Of a DNA stretch of 32,263 nt, positions 23,191 through 29,097 are shown one piece after another. This stretch comes from a virus: the IMG/VR virus record IMGVR_UViG_3300030061_000215, positions 1-32,263 of that record. One strand, given 5' to 3'. Under the pieces are notes generated by a model. It worked only from the letters and a program-made list of their open reading frames with translations, searched no databases and was not told the DNA's origin. The position numbers were made by a program, and so were the translations under genes. How positions within the stretch are numbered: position 1 is the stretch's first letter; every line of letters begins with the position of its first letter.

Positions 23191-24144
23191 TTAAACAAAT
23201 CTACCAGTAGTAAAATCATACTGTAGAACTTGAGATCCTAGTTTACCATTCAGTCTTTGAGACTTCATTTTAACAGTTTCCCACTCAACAAAATTACAAT
23301 TTTCTTTATCATTCTCTAATAAACTAGATAATATTTCTCCTTTAGATACTTTATCCTCTATTTCTTCCTTAGTTAATCTATGTAAAATGACTATGCAATC
23401 GCATTTATTAAAGTGCATACTGCCCCCAGCTAATGAAAATGAATTTGCACGAGGTACTAATCCAGTCTTATTACTTATGGTTGGTGTTTTTGGATGCTCT
23501 ATATATATTGAGCATACATCATGTGTTCTAGCAAACAGCTTTAAAGACGTTAATGTTAGTTTTAAATAGTTATATAAATTATTCTCTCCTGTAGACTCTA
23601 CCACCCAGTTAAGAGGATCTATAACAAAAAACTCATATCCTTTCTTAGAGAACTTATAAAACACATCTAAAAGAGTTTTAATGCTTGGCATCTCATCCTC
23701 ATTCTCTATAAACACAAAATGATCATGTATAAAGTCTAAGCCTTTATCATAATCCTCTTTAGAACAAACATTACTAAACTCTGGATTTACATTCTGCCCT
23801 ATATAAGCCCTTACTAGGTTTGTAATTAATTCTTTAGTATCTGACTCTGGTGAATATAATAATGTCTTAGAGCCATAATGTTTGGCTCTTAGGATCATCT
23901 GCCAGTTTACCATCTCACTCTTACCACTTTGAGGGTAGCCACTAAAGCAATATAGAAATCCTTTACGCCAGCTAAATATCCCATCTAAGGACTTAATATG
24001 ACATGACTCACCTAATGGATAACCTTTATCAAAGAAAGTCTCTAATTCATCCCTTATATCGTTTACATATATCTCTTTTGTTTCTTGATCCTCAGCACTA
24101 TGCTTGAGGACATCATCAAAGTCTACAATCTTTAATTTTTTCAT
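23191..24144 (-). CDS. DnaB-like replicative helicase (RecA-fold ATPase)
   Basis: The 317-residue protein is a hexameric-helicase-type ATPase like the C-terminal domain of DnaB, T7 gp4 and Twinkle. Walker A is GYPQSGKSEM (residues 69-78), followed by LLYSPESD with the likely catalytic Glu at 100. Walker B is EFFVIDPLNWV (171-181, D176), the conserved His lies in IYIEHPKT (H217), and HFNKCDCIVILHR is near 244-256. The end, VKMKSQRLNGKLGSQVLQYD, is the typical last strand region. There is no primase or zinc domain, and the N-terminus is short, so a separate or host primase must be used. It probably unwinds the fork during phage replication. It overlaps the 105-residue unknown gene by 29 nt, in the same block as the packaging genes. 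Confidence 0.85.
   Translation of the reverse strand: MKKLKIVDFDDVLKHSAEDQETKEIYVNDIRDELETFFDKGYPLGESCHIKSLDGIFSWRKGFLYCFSGYPQSGKSEMVNWQMILRAKHYGSKTLLYSPESDTKELITNLVRAYIGQNVNPEFSNVCSKEDYDKGLDFIHDHFVFIENEDEMPSIKTLLDVFYKFSKKGYEFFVIDPLNWVVESTGENNLYNYLKLTLTSLKLFARTHDVCSIYIEHPKTPTISNKTGLVPRANSFSLAGGSMHFNKCDCIVILHRLTKEEIEDKVSKGEILSSLLENDKENCNFVEWETVKMKSQRLNGKLGSQVLQYDFTTGRFV
23196..23203 (-). promoter_or_regulatory. -7 promoter box TAGATTTG before gene at 23174
   Basis: The minus strand reads TAGATTTG, an exact TAnnTTTG match, overlapping the last codons of the helicase gene and 21 nt before the next ATG. No TTTG at -33. It has the same box sequence as the one before the tail chaperone (2042-2049). 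Confidence 0.4.
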
Positions 24145-24433
24145 AGATGTTTTTAATTTCTGCTTTGTGTTTTAAAATGGTTTGTCTGTACTCATGCAGA
24201 TGATACATCTCATGGGCATTTATAAGTACAACGAGTTTGGCTAATTTCTCCATGCTCTTTTTAGCAAAATCATAAAAAGCCATATCAATCTTTCTATTGT
24301 ACTCCGATCTCTTAGACGACAAGTCTACGAATCTAAAGGTCTCTTCGCTGGTTTCAAATTCAGTTAAGAAATCCGACACAGTCTGGCTGACCTCAGCCTC
24401 TCTTCTTATTTTCTCTTTTTTTGTGTTTTTCAT
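24116..24433 (-). CDS. Hypothetical helical protein, first gene of minus-strand block
   Basis: The 105-residue protein begins MKNTKKEKIRREAEVSQTVS and is almost wholly charged and helical, with probable coiled-coil heptads (DMAFYDFAKKSMEKLAKLVV, then HKAEIKNIYEKIKD). No membrane helix or enzyme motif. It is the first gene of the leftward block, coupled to the helicase by a 29-nt overlap. It could be a helicase partner or loader, but nothing in the sequence demonstrates this. Confidence 0.6.
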   Translation of the reverse strand: MKNTKKEKIRREAEVSQTVSDFLTEFETSEETFRFVDLSSKRSEYNRKIDMAFYDFAKKSMEKLAKLVVLINAHEMYHLHEYRQTILKHKAEIKNIYEKIKDCRL

Positions 24434-24472
24434 TTGGTCGGTGTCAAAAAATTTATTATTTTATTATTATTA

Positions 24473-24555
24473 TATCTATAGTTATAATATATCTATAGAT
24501 TTAATTAATCTATTTTTTTTCTAAAGAAAAAAATAGATTAATTTAATAGATCTAT
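24473..24555. promoter_or_regulatory. Palindrome cluster in divergent control region (possible operator or origin)
   Basis: The 221-bp gap between the divergent gene blocks is intensely AT-rich. It holds TATCTATAG twice (24473-24481, 24490-24498; 17 bp apart), a perfect palindrome ATCTATAGAT (24491-24500), and a hairpin. The hairpin's arms AATTAATCTATTTTTTT (24503-24519) and its complement (24527-24543) match over 17 bp with a 7-nt loop. Another perfect palindrome, ATAGATCTAT (24546-24555), lies on the far side, so the whole element is nearly symmetric about 24523. It could be an operator for the adjacent Cro-like regulator, a replication origin or a bidirectional terminator. Confidence 0.6.
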
Positions 24556-24620
24556 TAGGGCGTTGTTACTACCTAATTTACCTCAATAATAATAATTATT
24601 TTTATATAAACAAAAAATAT

Positions 24621-24651
24621 TTTGTTTTTAAGATATTTCTTCTTAGCTTTG
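24621..24651 (+). promoter_or_regulatory. Early promoter: TTTG-N19-TAGCTTTG
   Basis: TTTG (24621-24624), a 19-nt spacer and TAGCTTTG (24644-24651) form an exact match to the Bacteroidota consensus for both boxes. The ATG of the first early gene begins 4 nt after the -7 box, so the transcript may be leaderless. A second promoter with the same spacing precedes the ParB-like gene. Confidence 0.65.
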
Positions 24652-24654
24652 GTC

Positions 24655-24846
24655 ATGTTTAAAAAACAAGATTTACAAGTGAGGCTAATAGAACTTGGTA
24701 TGACTAAGTTGCAATTAGCGAAAAAACTCGGTGTAACTCCGATGACATTACACAACAAGTTCAATGATCCTAGCAGCTTCAAAGTCGCAGAGATAGAGAA
24801 GATGGTTAAAATAGGATTTATAACATCTTTAATTATACGATTATGA
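24655..24846 (+). CDS. Small Cro/XRE-like helix-turn-helix regulator
   Basis: The 63-residue protein has a single compact HTH domain: DLQVRLIELG, TKLQLAKKLGVTPMTLHNKF (residues 17-36), then a helix with KVAEIEKMVKIGF. The pattern of a short helix, then the LAKKLGVTP turn and a recognition helix resembles lambda Cro/434 repressor proteins. As the first plus-strand gene next to the palindrome cluster, it likely regulates early transcription. I chose ATG 24655 over an upstream TTG that adds 11 hydrophobic residues. Its stop overlaps the next gene by 4 nt. Repressor versus Cro-like antirepressor cannot be distinguished. Confidence 0.75.
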   Translation: MFKKQDLQVRLIELGMTKLQLAKKLGVTPMTLHNKFNDPSSFKVAEIEKMVKIGFITSLIIRL

Positions 24847-25037
24847 ATGATACACAAAATCAGATTATAAGACAATCATCTTTAAAGGCAGCATTAGATT
24901 TCTGGACTTTAAAGTCTGGTGGTAAATGCGAAGATATATCTACAAGCGATGTAATAGCAGTAGCTAGTCGTTTTGGATATTGGTGTGCCAATGGTAAGGA
25001 AGCACCTAGTAATAATAATGGTAAACTTTTAAAATAA
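24843..25037 (+). CDS. Hypothetical early protein
   Basis: This 64-residue protein begins MNDTQNQIIRQSSLKAALDF and has a helical core with two Cys (GGKCEDISTSDVIAVASRFG, then YWCANG) and an Asn-rich tail. The ATG overlaps the regulator's stop (ATGA), so the two are translationally coupled. No known motif. An early host-interaction or regulatory role is plausible only from its position. Confidence 0.6.
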   Translation: MNDTQNQIIRQSSLKAALDFWTLKSGGKCEDISTSDVIAVASRFGYWCANGKEAPSNNNGKLLK

Positions 25038-25042
25038 ATAAT

Positions 25043-25309
25043 ATGAGTGAAACAATATATTTGGGAAGTGGGAAATCTGTTCAAGGACAGTATGGAGAGT
25101 TTTTTAATGTAACCTTAAACTTAGATAAAATAGGAAACCACCCACAGGTCGTGGAGAACTATAAAGGTAACAAATTTGTACGCCTTAGAATATCTAAGAA
25201 AGATCAGAAAGATCAGTATGGTAAGGATGTTGTGGTCGTTTGGAACGATCCTTCTAAGATGGAGAAAAAGACTGAAACGCAATCTAGTAATACTGGGCTG
25301 CCGTTTTAG
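25043..25309 (+). CDS. SSB-like single-stranded DNA binding protein
   Basis: The 88-residue protein begins MSETIYLGSGKSVQGQYGEF, then NVTLNLDKIGNH, NKFVRLRISKKDQKDQYGKD and VVVVWNDPSK. The alternating strand pattern suggests an OB-like fold. It ends in TGLPF, which recalls the DDIPF tip of bacterial SSB tails that bind partner proteins. It lies just before the RecE-like exonuclease, a natural partner. Lower confidence because it is short and the tail is not strongly acidic. Confidence 0.55.
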   Translation: MSETIYLGSGKSVQGQYGEFFNVTLNLDKIGNHPQVVENYKGNKFVRLRISKKDQKDQYGKDVVVVWNDPSKMEKKTETQSSNTGLPF

Positions 25310-25342
25310 TGTTTTTTTCATACAATGAATTATAGGTTAGTT

Positions 25343-25350
25343 TAATTTTG
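25343..25350 (+). promoter_or_regulatory. -7 box TAATTTTG before exonuclease gene
   Basis: TAATTTTG is an exact TAnnTTTG match in the 100-bp gap before the RecE-like gene, 59 nt before ATG 25410. There is no TTTG 19 nt upstream. Its last base is the first base of the terminator-like stem that follows, so a transcript beginning here would lack the left arm of that hairpin. Confidence 0.35.
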
Positions 25351-25406
25351 AAGCACCAGATTCTATTTGGTTTAATGTGTTTGGAGATGAAGGTGCTTCT
25401 TTTTTT
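25350..25406 (+). terminator. Terminator-like hairpin in leader of exonuclease gene
   Basis: GAAGCACC (25350-25357) pairs perfectly with GGTGCTTC (25392-25399), an 8-bp GC-containing stem in very AT-rich DNA, followed at once by seven Ts (25400-25406). The loop is 34 nt, longer than usual for an intrinsic terminator. It ends three bases before ATG 25410 of the next gene. It could end transcription of the first three early genes or act as an attenuator. Confidence 0.55.
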
Positions 25407-25409
25407 ATT

Positions 25410-26183
25410 ATGATTAGAACAAAAGATACAAATTCAGAATATCACGATGGCAATGATGCAATATCAGCATCTGGTCTAAAAGCCATATATCAAAAATCAG
25501 TATTTCATTTCCTAAACCAAAAGCCATTTGTCAGTAGCCCATCTATGAACTTTGGTACTGCCGTACACAGCCATATATTAGAGCCAGAATTAGATGAAAT
25601 TTTAGTATTGCCAGAAGATACAAACCTTAGATTAAAAGCACATAGAGAGAAAAAAGAAAAGTTGGAAAGAGAAAATCCAGATAAGATTATAATAACGTAT
25701 AAAGACAAAGAGAGTTTAGATAAAATAGTAGAAAATATAAAGTCTAATAAATTAGCTATGAACTTAATCAGCAACATCACAGAAGCTGAGTATAGCTATT
25801 ATGGTGAGTATCAAGGAGTTAATGTGAAGATTAGACCAGACGGAATAAAACAAGATAGATATATATTAGATATTAAAACCTGTCAAGATGCTTCTCCAAG
25901 AGCATTTAGATCTGCTGTATACAAGTACGCTTACCACCTGCAAGCCTGTTTTTATGCAGAGATGTTAGGCTATAATGATATTAAAAATCAATTCAAATTT
26001 ATTGCTATTGAGAATCAACATCCATTTGATGTGGCTGTTTATTCTTTGTCAGATGATCTTATAGAAAAAGGTAAGATGGCATGGAGGCAAGCATTTAATA
26101 ATTGGAAAAATTATAAAGAAAAGAATCTTATTTCTGGTTATTACTGGGAAGATATAAATGAAGATGGTAGTTATATATTATGA
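25410..26183 (+). CDS. RecE-like PD-(D/E)XK exonuclease (DUF3799)
   Basis: The 257-residue protein fits the RecE/DUF3799 family of phage double-strand exonucleases that prepare DNA for recombination. Motifs: MNFGTAVHSHILEPE (H53/H55), a Glu in ISNITEAEYSYY (E127), RPDGI (D144), YILDIKTCQDASPRAF with D154-I-K156, and the Q178/Y182 motif in YAYHLQACFYAEMLGY. All catalytic residues appear intact. I use ATG 25410 rather than the start 11 codons earlier, which lies within the terminator-like hairpin. It overlaps the next gene by 4 nt. An adjacent RecT-type annealing protein is not evident; the SSB-like gene upstream may serve. Confidence 0.85.
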   Translation: MIRTKDTNSEYHDGNDAISASGLKAIYQKSVFHFLNQKPFVSSPSMNFGTAVHSHILEPELDEILVLPEDTNLRLKAHREKKEKLERENPDKIIITYKDKESLDKIVENIKSNKLAMNLISNITEAEYSYYGEYQGVNVKIRPDGIKQDRYILDIKTCQDASPRAFRSAVYKYAYHLQACFYAEMLGYNDIKNQFKFIAIENQHPFDVAVYSLSDDLIEKGKMAWRQAFNNWKNYKEKNLISGYYWEDINEDGSYIL

Positions 26184-26668
26184 TAGAAGCGAATAAAAAG
26201 TTAGCGTATGCACTTATGAAGAAATACAATCCTATTGAGAAAAAGGATATAGCTTCTTTGGGTTTCAAGCCAGCCACTTTAAATGAAAATAAATACGATC
26301 ATATAGATGGTAAAATAACATTTACTATAAACGAGATAGAGACAAAAATGACTGTAGACGTTAAGGATAGAAAGTCAATAAAAAGAGGTAGAGATCACAA
26401 TGATAAATTTCTCTGGGTAGAAATTTTAAATTGTTATGGATACAAAGGCTGGTTATATGGTAAGGCAGACTTCATAGCATTTAAACAGAAAGATCATTGG
26501 CTGGTCGTATGGAGAAAAGATCTTGTTTTATTAATTGAAAGTAAAGTAAAAAAAGTATATAATAATACTTTTCCTCTGTATCAATTAAAAACAAGGAAAG
26601 GCAATAAGGATGTTATCACTCTTATTGATAGAAAAGATGTTAAAGGCATAGAAATACCAATACAATGA
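26180..26668 (+). CDS. Possible second PD-(D/E)XK nuclease
   Basis: The 162-residue protein is not confidently assigned. It contains KYDHIDGKITF (D40 or D43) followed by MTVDVKDRKS with D60-V-K62, which fits the D...(D/E)xK pattern of restriction-like nucleases. An aromatic-rich core follows (FLWVEILNCYGYKG, then WLYGKADFIAFKQ). It overlaps the exonuclease and the next gene by 4 nt each (ATGA), so it is in a tightly coupled recombination operon. If the motif is coincidental, it is a protein of unknown function. Confidence 0.5.
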   Translation: MIEANKKLAYALMKKYNPIEKKDIASLGFKPATLNENKYDHIDGKITFTINEIETKMTVDVKDRKSIKRGRDHNDKFLWVEILNCYGYKGWLYGKADFIAFKQKDHWLVVWRKDLVLLIESKVKKVYNNTFPLYQLKTRKGNKDVITLIDRKDVKGIEIPIQ

Positions 26669-26910
26669 CAATATCAGATGATTTAAGTAAACACGAAAAG
26701 AGAGAACTGTTTGGCTCTTATAATACAAATAAACAGGTCAAACAAAAAATAGATGGTCTCATGAGACAGATGGCAAATCTGGAATGTACTCTTGGTATAG
26801 ACAGCACTCATGAGGAAGTTAAAGACGTAAAGAATAAACAATTATTGTTATTGGCAAAAATAAAATTATTAGATCCAATAAAATTTGACACATTAAAAAA
26901 GGTAATATGA
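26665..26910 (+). CDS. Hypothetical small helical protein
   Basis: The 81-residue protein begins MTISDDLSKHEKRELFGSYN and is predicted to be mostly helical (KQVKQKIDGLMRQMANLECT, then KDVKNKQLLLLAKIKLLD). No recognised domain, no signal peptide. It is coupled by ATGA overlaps to the genes on both sides. Probably a small DNA- or protein-binding accessory, but no function can be given. Confidence 0.6.
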   Translation: MTISDDLSKHEKRELFGSYNTNKQVKQKIDGLMRQMANLECTLGIDSTHEEVKDVKNKQLLLLAKIKLLDPIKFDTLKKVI

Positions 26911-27233
26911 CAGAAAAAGAATTTGATAAACTTGTTAGGCAGCTTAACAATTATGCAGAAGATATTAGAAAAGCAAAAAGACCAGAATATACTTTAGAAA
27001 ATACAGACGTTCTTACAAACTTTCGTAACACAGCAGAAAGACTAGGAATATCTGAATTAAAGTGCTTCGGTGTTTTTTTTGACAAACAGCTACAAAGCAT
27101 ATTTAGCCACATAAATAATGCTAACCTTAAAAAGTCAGAACCAATACATTCTAGGTTTGCTGACATTATGAACTATTGTTATTTAGGCTATGCTCTGTTT
27201 GTAGAAAGAGATGGTAAAAAAGAGGATAATTAA
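26907..27233 (+). CDS. DUF1599-like (nucleotide modification associated domain) protein
   Basis: The 108-residue helical protein has RPEYTLENTDVLTNFRNTAE, then a central helix with GVFFDKQLQSIFSHIN, and SRFADIMNYCYLGYALFVE at the end. I recall this pattern (a leading Arg-Pro-Asp/Glu-Tyr, then Asn-Phe-Arg, a central helix and Asp-x-x-Asn-Tyr near the end) from DUF1599/nucleotide-modification-associated domain proteins, related in form to all-alpha NTP pyrophosphatases. Its role in those cases is suspected to be nucleotide metabolism, not proven. It sits in the early operon with nucleases. I place moderate weight on the match. Confidence 0.5.
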   Translation: MTEKEFDKLVRQLNNYAEDIRKAKRPEYTLENTDVLTNFRNTAERLGISELKCFGVFFDKQLQSIFSHINNANLKKSEPIHSRFADIMNYCYLGYALFVERDGKKEDN

Positions 27234-27336
27234 AATTATTGCTGTTATATTGTTAGGTGTATTAAGTATATTTTATGTCAAACACAAACAGAAGGAAGGG
27301 ACACGATTACGAAAGGAATCTGAGGAAAGACTATAG
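27211..27336 (+). CDS. Putative small membrane protein overlapping two genes
   Basis: A 41-residue ORF begins MVKKRIIKIIAVILLGVLSI and has one clear membrane helix at about residues 5-23 with a basic N-terminus and a charged C-terminus. It starts 23 nt inside the previous gene and ends 62 nt inside the next, in another frame. The positive-inside layout is protein-like, but the heavy overlap makes it uncertain. Confidence 0.35.
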   Translation: MVKKRIIKIIAVILLGVLSIFYVKHKQKEGTRLRKESEERL

Positions 27337-27619
27337 ATCTTTAGGATGGCATCATTGTGAGACATCAAGGTATGCCAGTAAGATGATGGATGATCGGAAA
27401 ATAGATCTGGTAAATACTAAACCATTTGCCGTACAGGCTAAGTACACCCAAAACAGCCCTACCTATCATAAGCTATTTAAAGAAATGCAGCCAGAAGAAG
27501 GAGATTATAAAGTCATATACCATAAAAGAAAAAATGATGGTGAGTATGTGATTATGCAGAAGGACGATTTTCATGAGCTTCTAGAGATGCTTATAGCTAA
27601 TAAAATAATAAAACCATGA
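27275..27619 (+). CDS. Holliday-junction-resolvase-like PD-(D/E)XK nuclease
   Basis: The 114-residue protein shows the core of archaeal-Hjc-like small nucleases: RRKGHDYERNLRKDYRSLGW with E13, ETSRYASKMMDDRKIDLV with S31, R32 and D44, and FAVQAKYTQN with Q54-A-K56. That arrangement is the E...D...(E/Q)xK active site. It would resolve branched DNA before packaging, in line with the recombination genes upstream. Its stop overlaps the next gene (ATGA). ATG 27275 gives a full N-terminus. The substitution of Q for E is common in this family. Confidence 0.75.
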   Translation: MSNTNRRKGHDYERNLRKDYRSLGWHHCETSRYASKMMDDRKIDLVNTKPFAVQAKYTQNSPTYHKLFKEMQPEEGDYKVIYHKRKNDGEYVIMQKDDFHELLEMLIANKIIKP

Positions 27620-27771
27620 TAAATAATAATGAAAGACGTTTAGCCCTATTAAAAGCGATAGAAAGATTAGCTAAAAAAGAGATAGAATGGTGCTATAGTG
27701 AAGAAGAGTCAGACGATTGGTCCAAGTTTCATGACCAAGTAATAATACTTAAAAAGAAATATTTAGTATAA
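27616..27771 (+). CDS. Hypothetical small protein after resolvase-like gene
   Basis: This 51-residue ORF begins MINNNERRLALLKAIERLAK and continues with a charged, helical segment EEESDDWSKFHDQV ending KKYLV. It begins with an ATGA overlap with the resolvase-like gene and ends just before the ParB-like promoter. The coupling supports translation; the function is unknown. Confidence 0.55.
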   Translation: MINNNERRLALLKAIERLAKKEIEWCYSEEESDDWSKFHDQVIILKKKYLV

Positions 27772-27775
27772 TTAT

Positions 27776-27806
27776 TTTGATAATTGTAAAATTATTTATA
27801 GTATTG
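27776..27806 (+). promoter_or_regulatory. Early promoter: TTTG-N19-TAGTATTG before ParB-like gene
   Basis: TTTG (27776-27779), a 19-nt spacer and TAGTATTG (27799-27806) match the Bacteroidota promoter with one mismatch in the -7 box. Spacing is identical to the promoter at 24621, and CATGTTTAA follows both (27810-27818 here, 24654-24662 there). The expected start of transcription would be near 27811-27815, which favours ATG 27835 for the gene. Confidence 0.6.
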
Positions 27807-27834
27807 TTACATGTTTAATGTAAATTTTAATTTT

Positions 27835-28620
27835 ATGAATAATTATAAAATAACAAAAAATTATACTTTTCATTTATGGGATTTTAACAGAGATATAGAT
27901 GAAACAAATCTTAAAAATATAAAAGAAAGTATAGAGCGTAGTGGTTTATTACAACCAATAAAAGTAGTTAAACGTAATGGACATTTTTATGTATTTGACG
28001 GACAACATAGATATTTAGCTTGTAGAGAATTAAATATACCAGTCAAATATGTTATAGAAGATAATGTTGATTTATTTAGTATGTTAGAACTTAACAACCA
28101 TTCTAAATTAATGAATAGTTGGGATATTATAAAAGTTTTAGCAATAGGCACAGAAAATATAACATTTAAAAAAACTTATGATTTAGCAAAGTGGATGGTG
28201 TCAAACACAACTTCTTATAATAAGTTATCATTAACTAATGCAGTAGAATTACTACATGTTTCTGGAAACCCTAAAGGTTTATTAAGAAAAATAACAGATG
28301 CTAATAAATTGAATAGGTTTAATATAGATTCTGTCAGAGCAAAAAACATTTTTGAATGTCTTAATATTATAGCTGATTATTCTAACAATACTAAAGGCAA
28401 TTTAATGACAGCGTATTATATAAGAGGTTTTAAAAAGATATATAATGATTATGGTAAATTAAATACTGAGGTTATAAAACATATATCAAACGATATACAT
28501 CTACCCTCAAATCTAAAAAATCAAAGTATGGTTTATGAGTTTTTTAATAAACTATATGATAAACATAAAAATCAAAAAAGATTTTATACTAAAAAACCTA
28601 AACACAGAATCAATGAATAA
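27835..28620 (+). CDS. ParB-like domain protein
   Basis: The 261-residue protein (start chosen at ATG 27835) has a ParB/sulfiredoxin-like N-terminal domain: NLKNIKESIERSGLLQPIKV, KRNGHFYVFDGQHRYLACRE (residues 46-65) and NIPVKYVIEDN. The motif DGQHRYLA corresponds to the GxxRxxA nucleotide-binding box of ParB. The rest is Asn/Lys-rich and helical. Phage ParB-like proteins have been reported as DNA-binding, CTP-binding or nuclease-like, sometimes against host functions; this one cannot be placed. It has its own promoter and looks even more AT-rich than its neighbours. No ParA partner is present, so plasmid-style partition is unlikely. Confidence 0.7.
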   Translation: MNNYKITKNYTFHLWDFNRDIDETNLKNIKESIERSGLLQPIKVVKRNGHFYVFDGQHRYLACRELNIPVKYVIEDNVDLFSMLELNNHSKLMNSWDIIKVLAIGTENITFKKTYDLAKWMVSNTTSYNKLSLTNAVELLHVSGNPKGLLRKITDANKLNRFNIDSVRAKNIFECLNIIADYSNNTKGNLMTAYYIRGFKKIYNDYGKLNTEVIKHISNDIHLPSNLKNQSMVYEFFNKLYDKHKNQKRFYTKKPKHRINE

Positions 28621-28798
28621 TAGTTATCAGCAAGCAAGACGTAAAGCACGCCAGAAGCGTGTAGAGAAACGTACTGAATGGATTAATACTAACTGGGAAG
28701 ATAAGGTAAAGAATAGTGAGGTAGCAGTTTCCTTAAAGAGTATTAAAGAATTAGCAGAAGAGATACAAGAACTAATAGGAGATAAAAATGGAATTTAA
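28613..28798 (+). CDS. Hypothetical small basic protein
   Basis: The 61-residue protein begins MNNSYQQARRKARQKRVEKR, then WINTNWEDKVKN and a helical end (LKSIKELAEEIQELIGDKNG). Its ATG lies inside the last codons of the ParB-like gene (8-nt overlap), which I prefer to a much earlier in-frame start covering ParB. The basic N-terminus followed by an acidic helix suggests a nucleic-acid or protein-binding role, but no function is established. Confidence 0.6.
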   Translation: MNNSYQQARRKARQKRVEKRTEWINTNWEDKVKNSEVAVSLKSIKELAEEIQELIGDKNGI

Positions 28799-28985
28799 GC
28801 ACGACATATTTACTTTTAATGTATTCTATGAGTTTCGTAATTTAAAAATAGAAATGATAGATTACACTACAGAGAACGGAGATATAGTGATGTTACAAGA
28901 TCCTATAGACATGACTTATGTAGTTAGCGAGCAAGTGTATAATGAAGCAAAAGATTATGTTGCAGATTACGAAGAATATAATTAA
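28788..28985 (+). CDS. Hypothetical small acidic protein
   Basis: The 65-residue protein begins MEFKHDIFTFNVFYEFRNLK and becomes strongly acidic (ENGDIVMLQDPIDM, then EAKDYVADYEEYN). Highly acidic small early proteins can mimic DNA, but there is no direct evidence of that here. It overlaps both the preceding gene (11 nt) and the following Cys-rich ORF. Confidence 0.6.
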   Translation: MEFKHDIFTFNVFYEFRNLKIEMIDYTTENGDIVMLQDPIDMTYVVSEQVYNEAKDYVADYEEYN

Positions 28986-29097
28986 GAGATTAGTAAGTTA
29001 CTTTCTACAGGTAAACCTCTGTAACAGAATAAAATGTTACAGAGTGGTTACTCGTAAGAACGGAGTATGTGAACATTGTAAATGTAAAAAGAAATGA
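28957..29097 (+). CDS. Putative small Cys-rich protein
   Basis: A 46-residue ORF begins MLQITKNIIKRLVSYFLQVN and ends VCEHCKCKKK, with two further Cys earlier. The CxxCxC cluster in a basic tail looks like a small metal site. It starts 29 nt inside the acidic gene and ends with an ATGA overlap with the next small ORF, a coupling that supports it. A perfect 9-bp inverted repeat lies inside it. Not certain to be translated. Confidence 0.4.
   Translation: MLQITKNIIKRLVSYFLQVNLCNRIKCYRVVTRKNGVCEHCKCKKK
29017..29044 (+). other. 9-bp inverted repeat, possible RNA hairpin
   Basis: CTCTGTAAC (29017-29025) and GTTACAGAG (29036-29044) are perfect reverse complements around a 10-nt loop (AGAATAAAAT). 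There is no T run after it, so it is not a classical terminator. It falls inside the small Cys-rich ORF. Confidence 0.5.

Noticed and set aside
24442-24447. TTGACA on the minus strand just before the gene at 24433, resembling a sigma-70 -35 box
   Set aside because: It is only about 8 nt from the start codon with no room for a -10 box, and other promoter signals here are of Bacteroidota type.
24655-24846. Evidence of a lysogeny module around the Cro-like gene
   Set aside because: No integrase, excisionase, attachment site or second opposing repressor could be found, so temperate lifestyle is not supported.
27772-27834. Possible tRNA or small RNA in the gap before the ParB-like gene
   Set aside because: No cloverleaf arms or CCA-type end; the AT-rich gap is explained by promoter boxes. 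No tRNA was found anywhere in the window.
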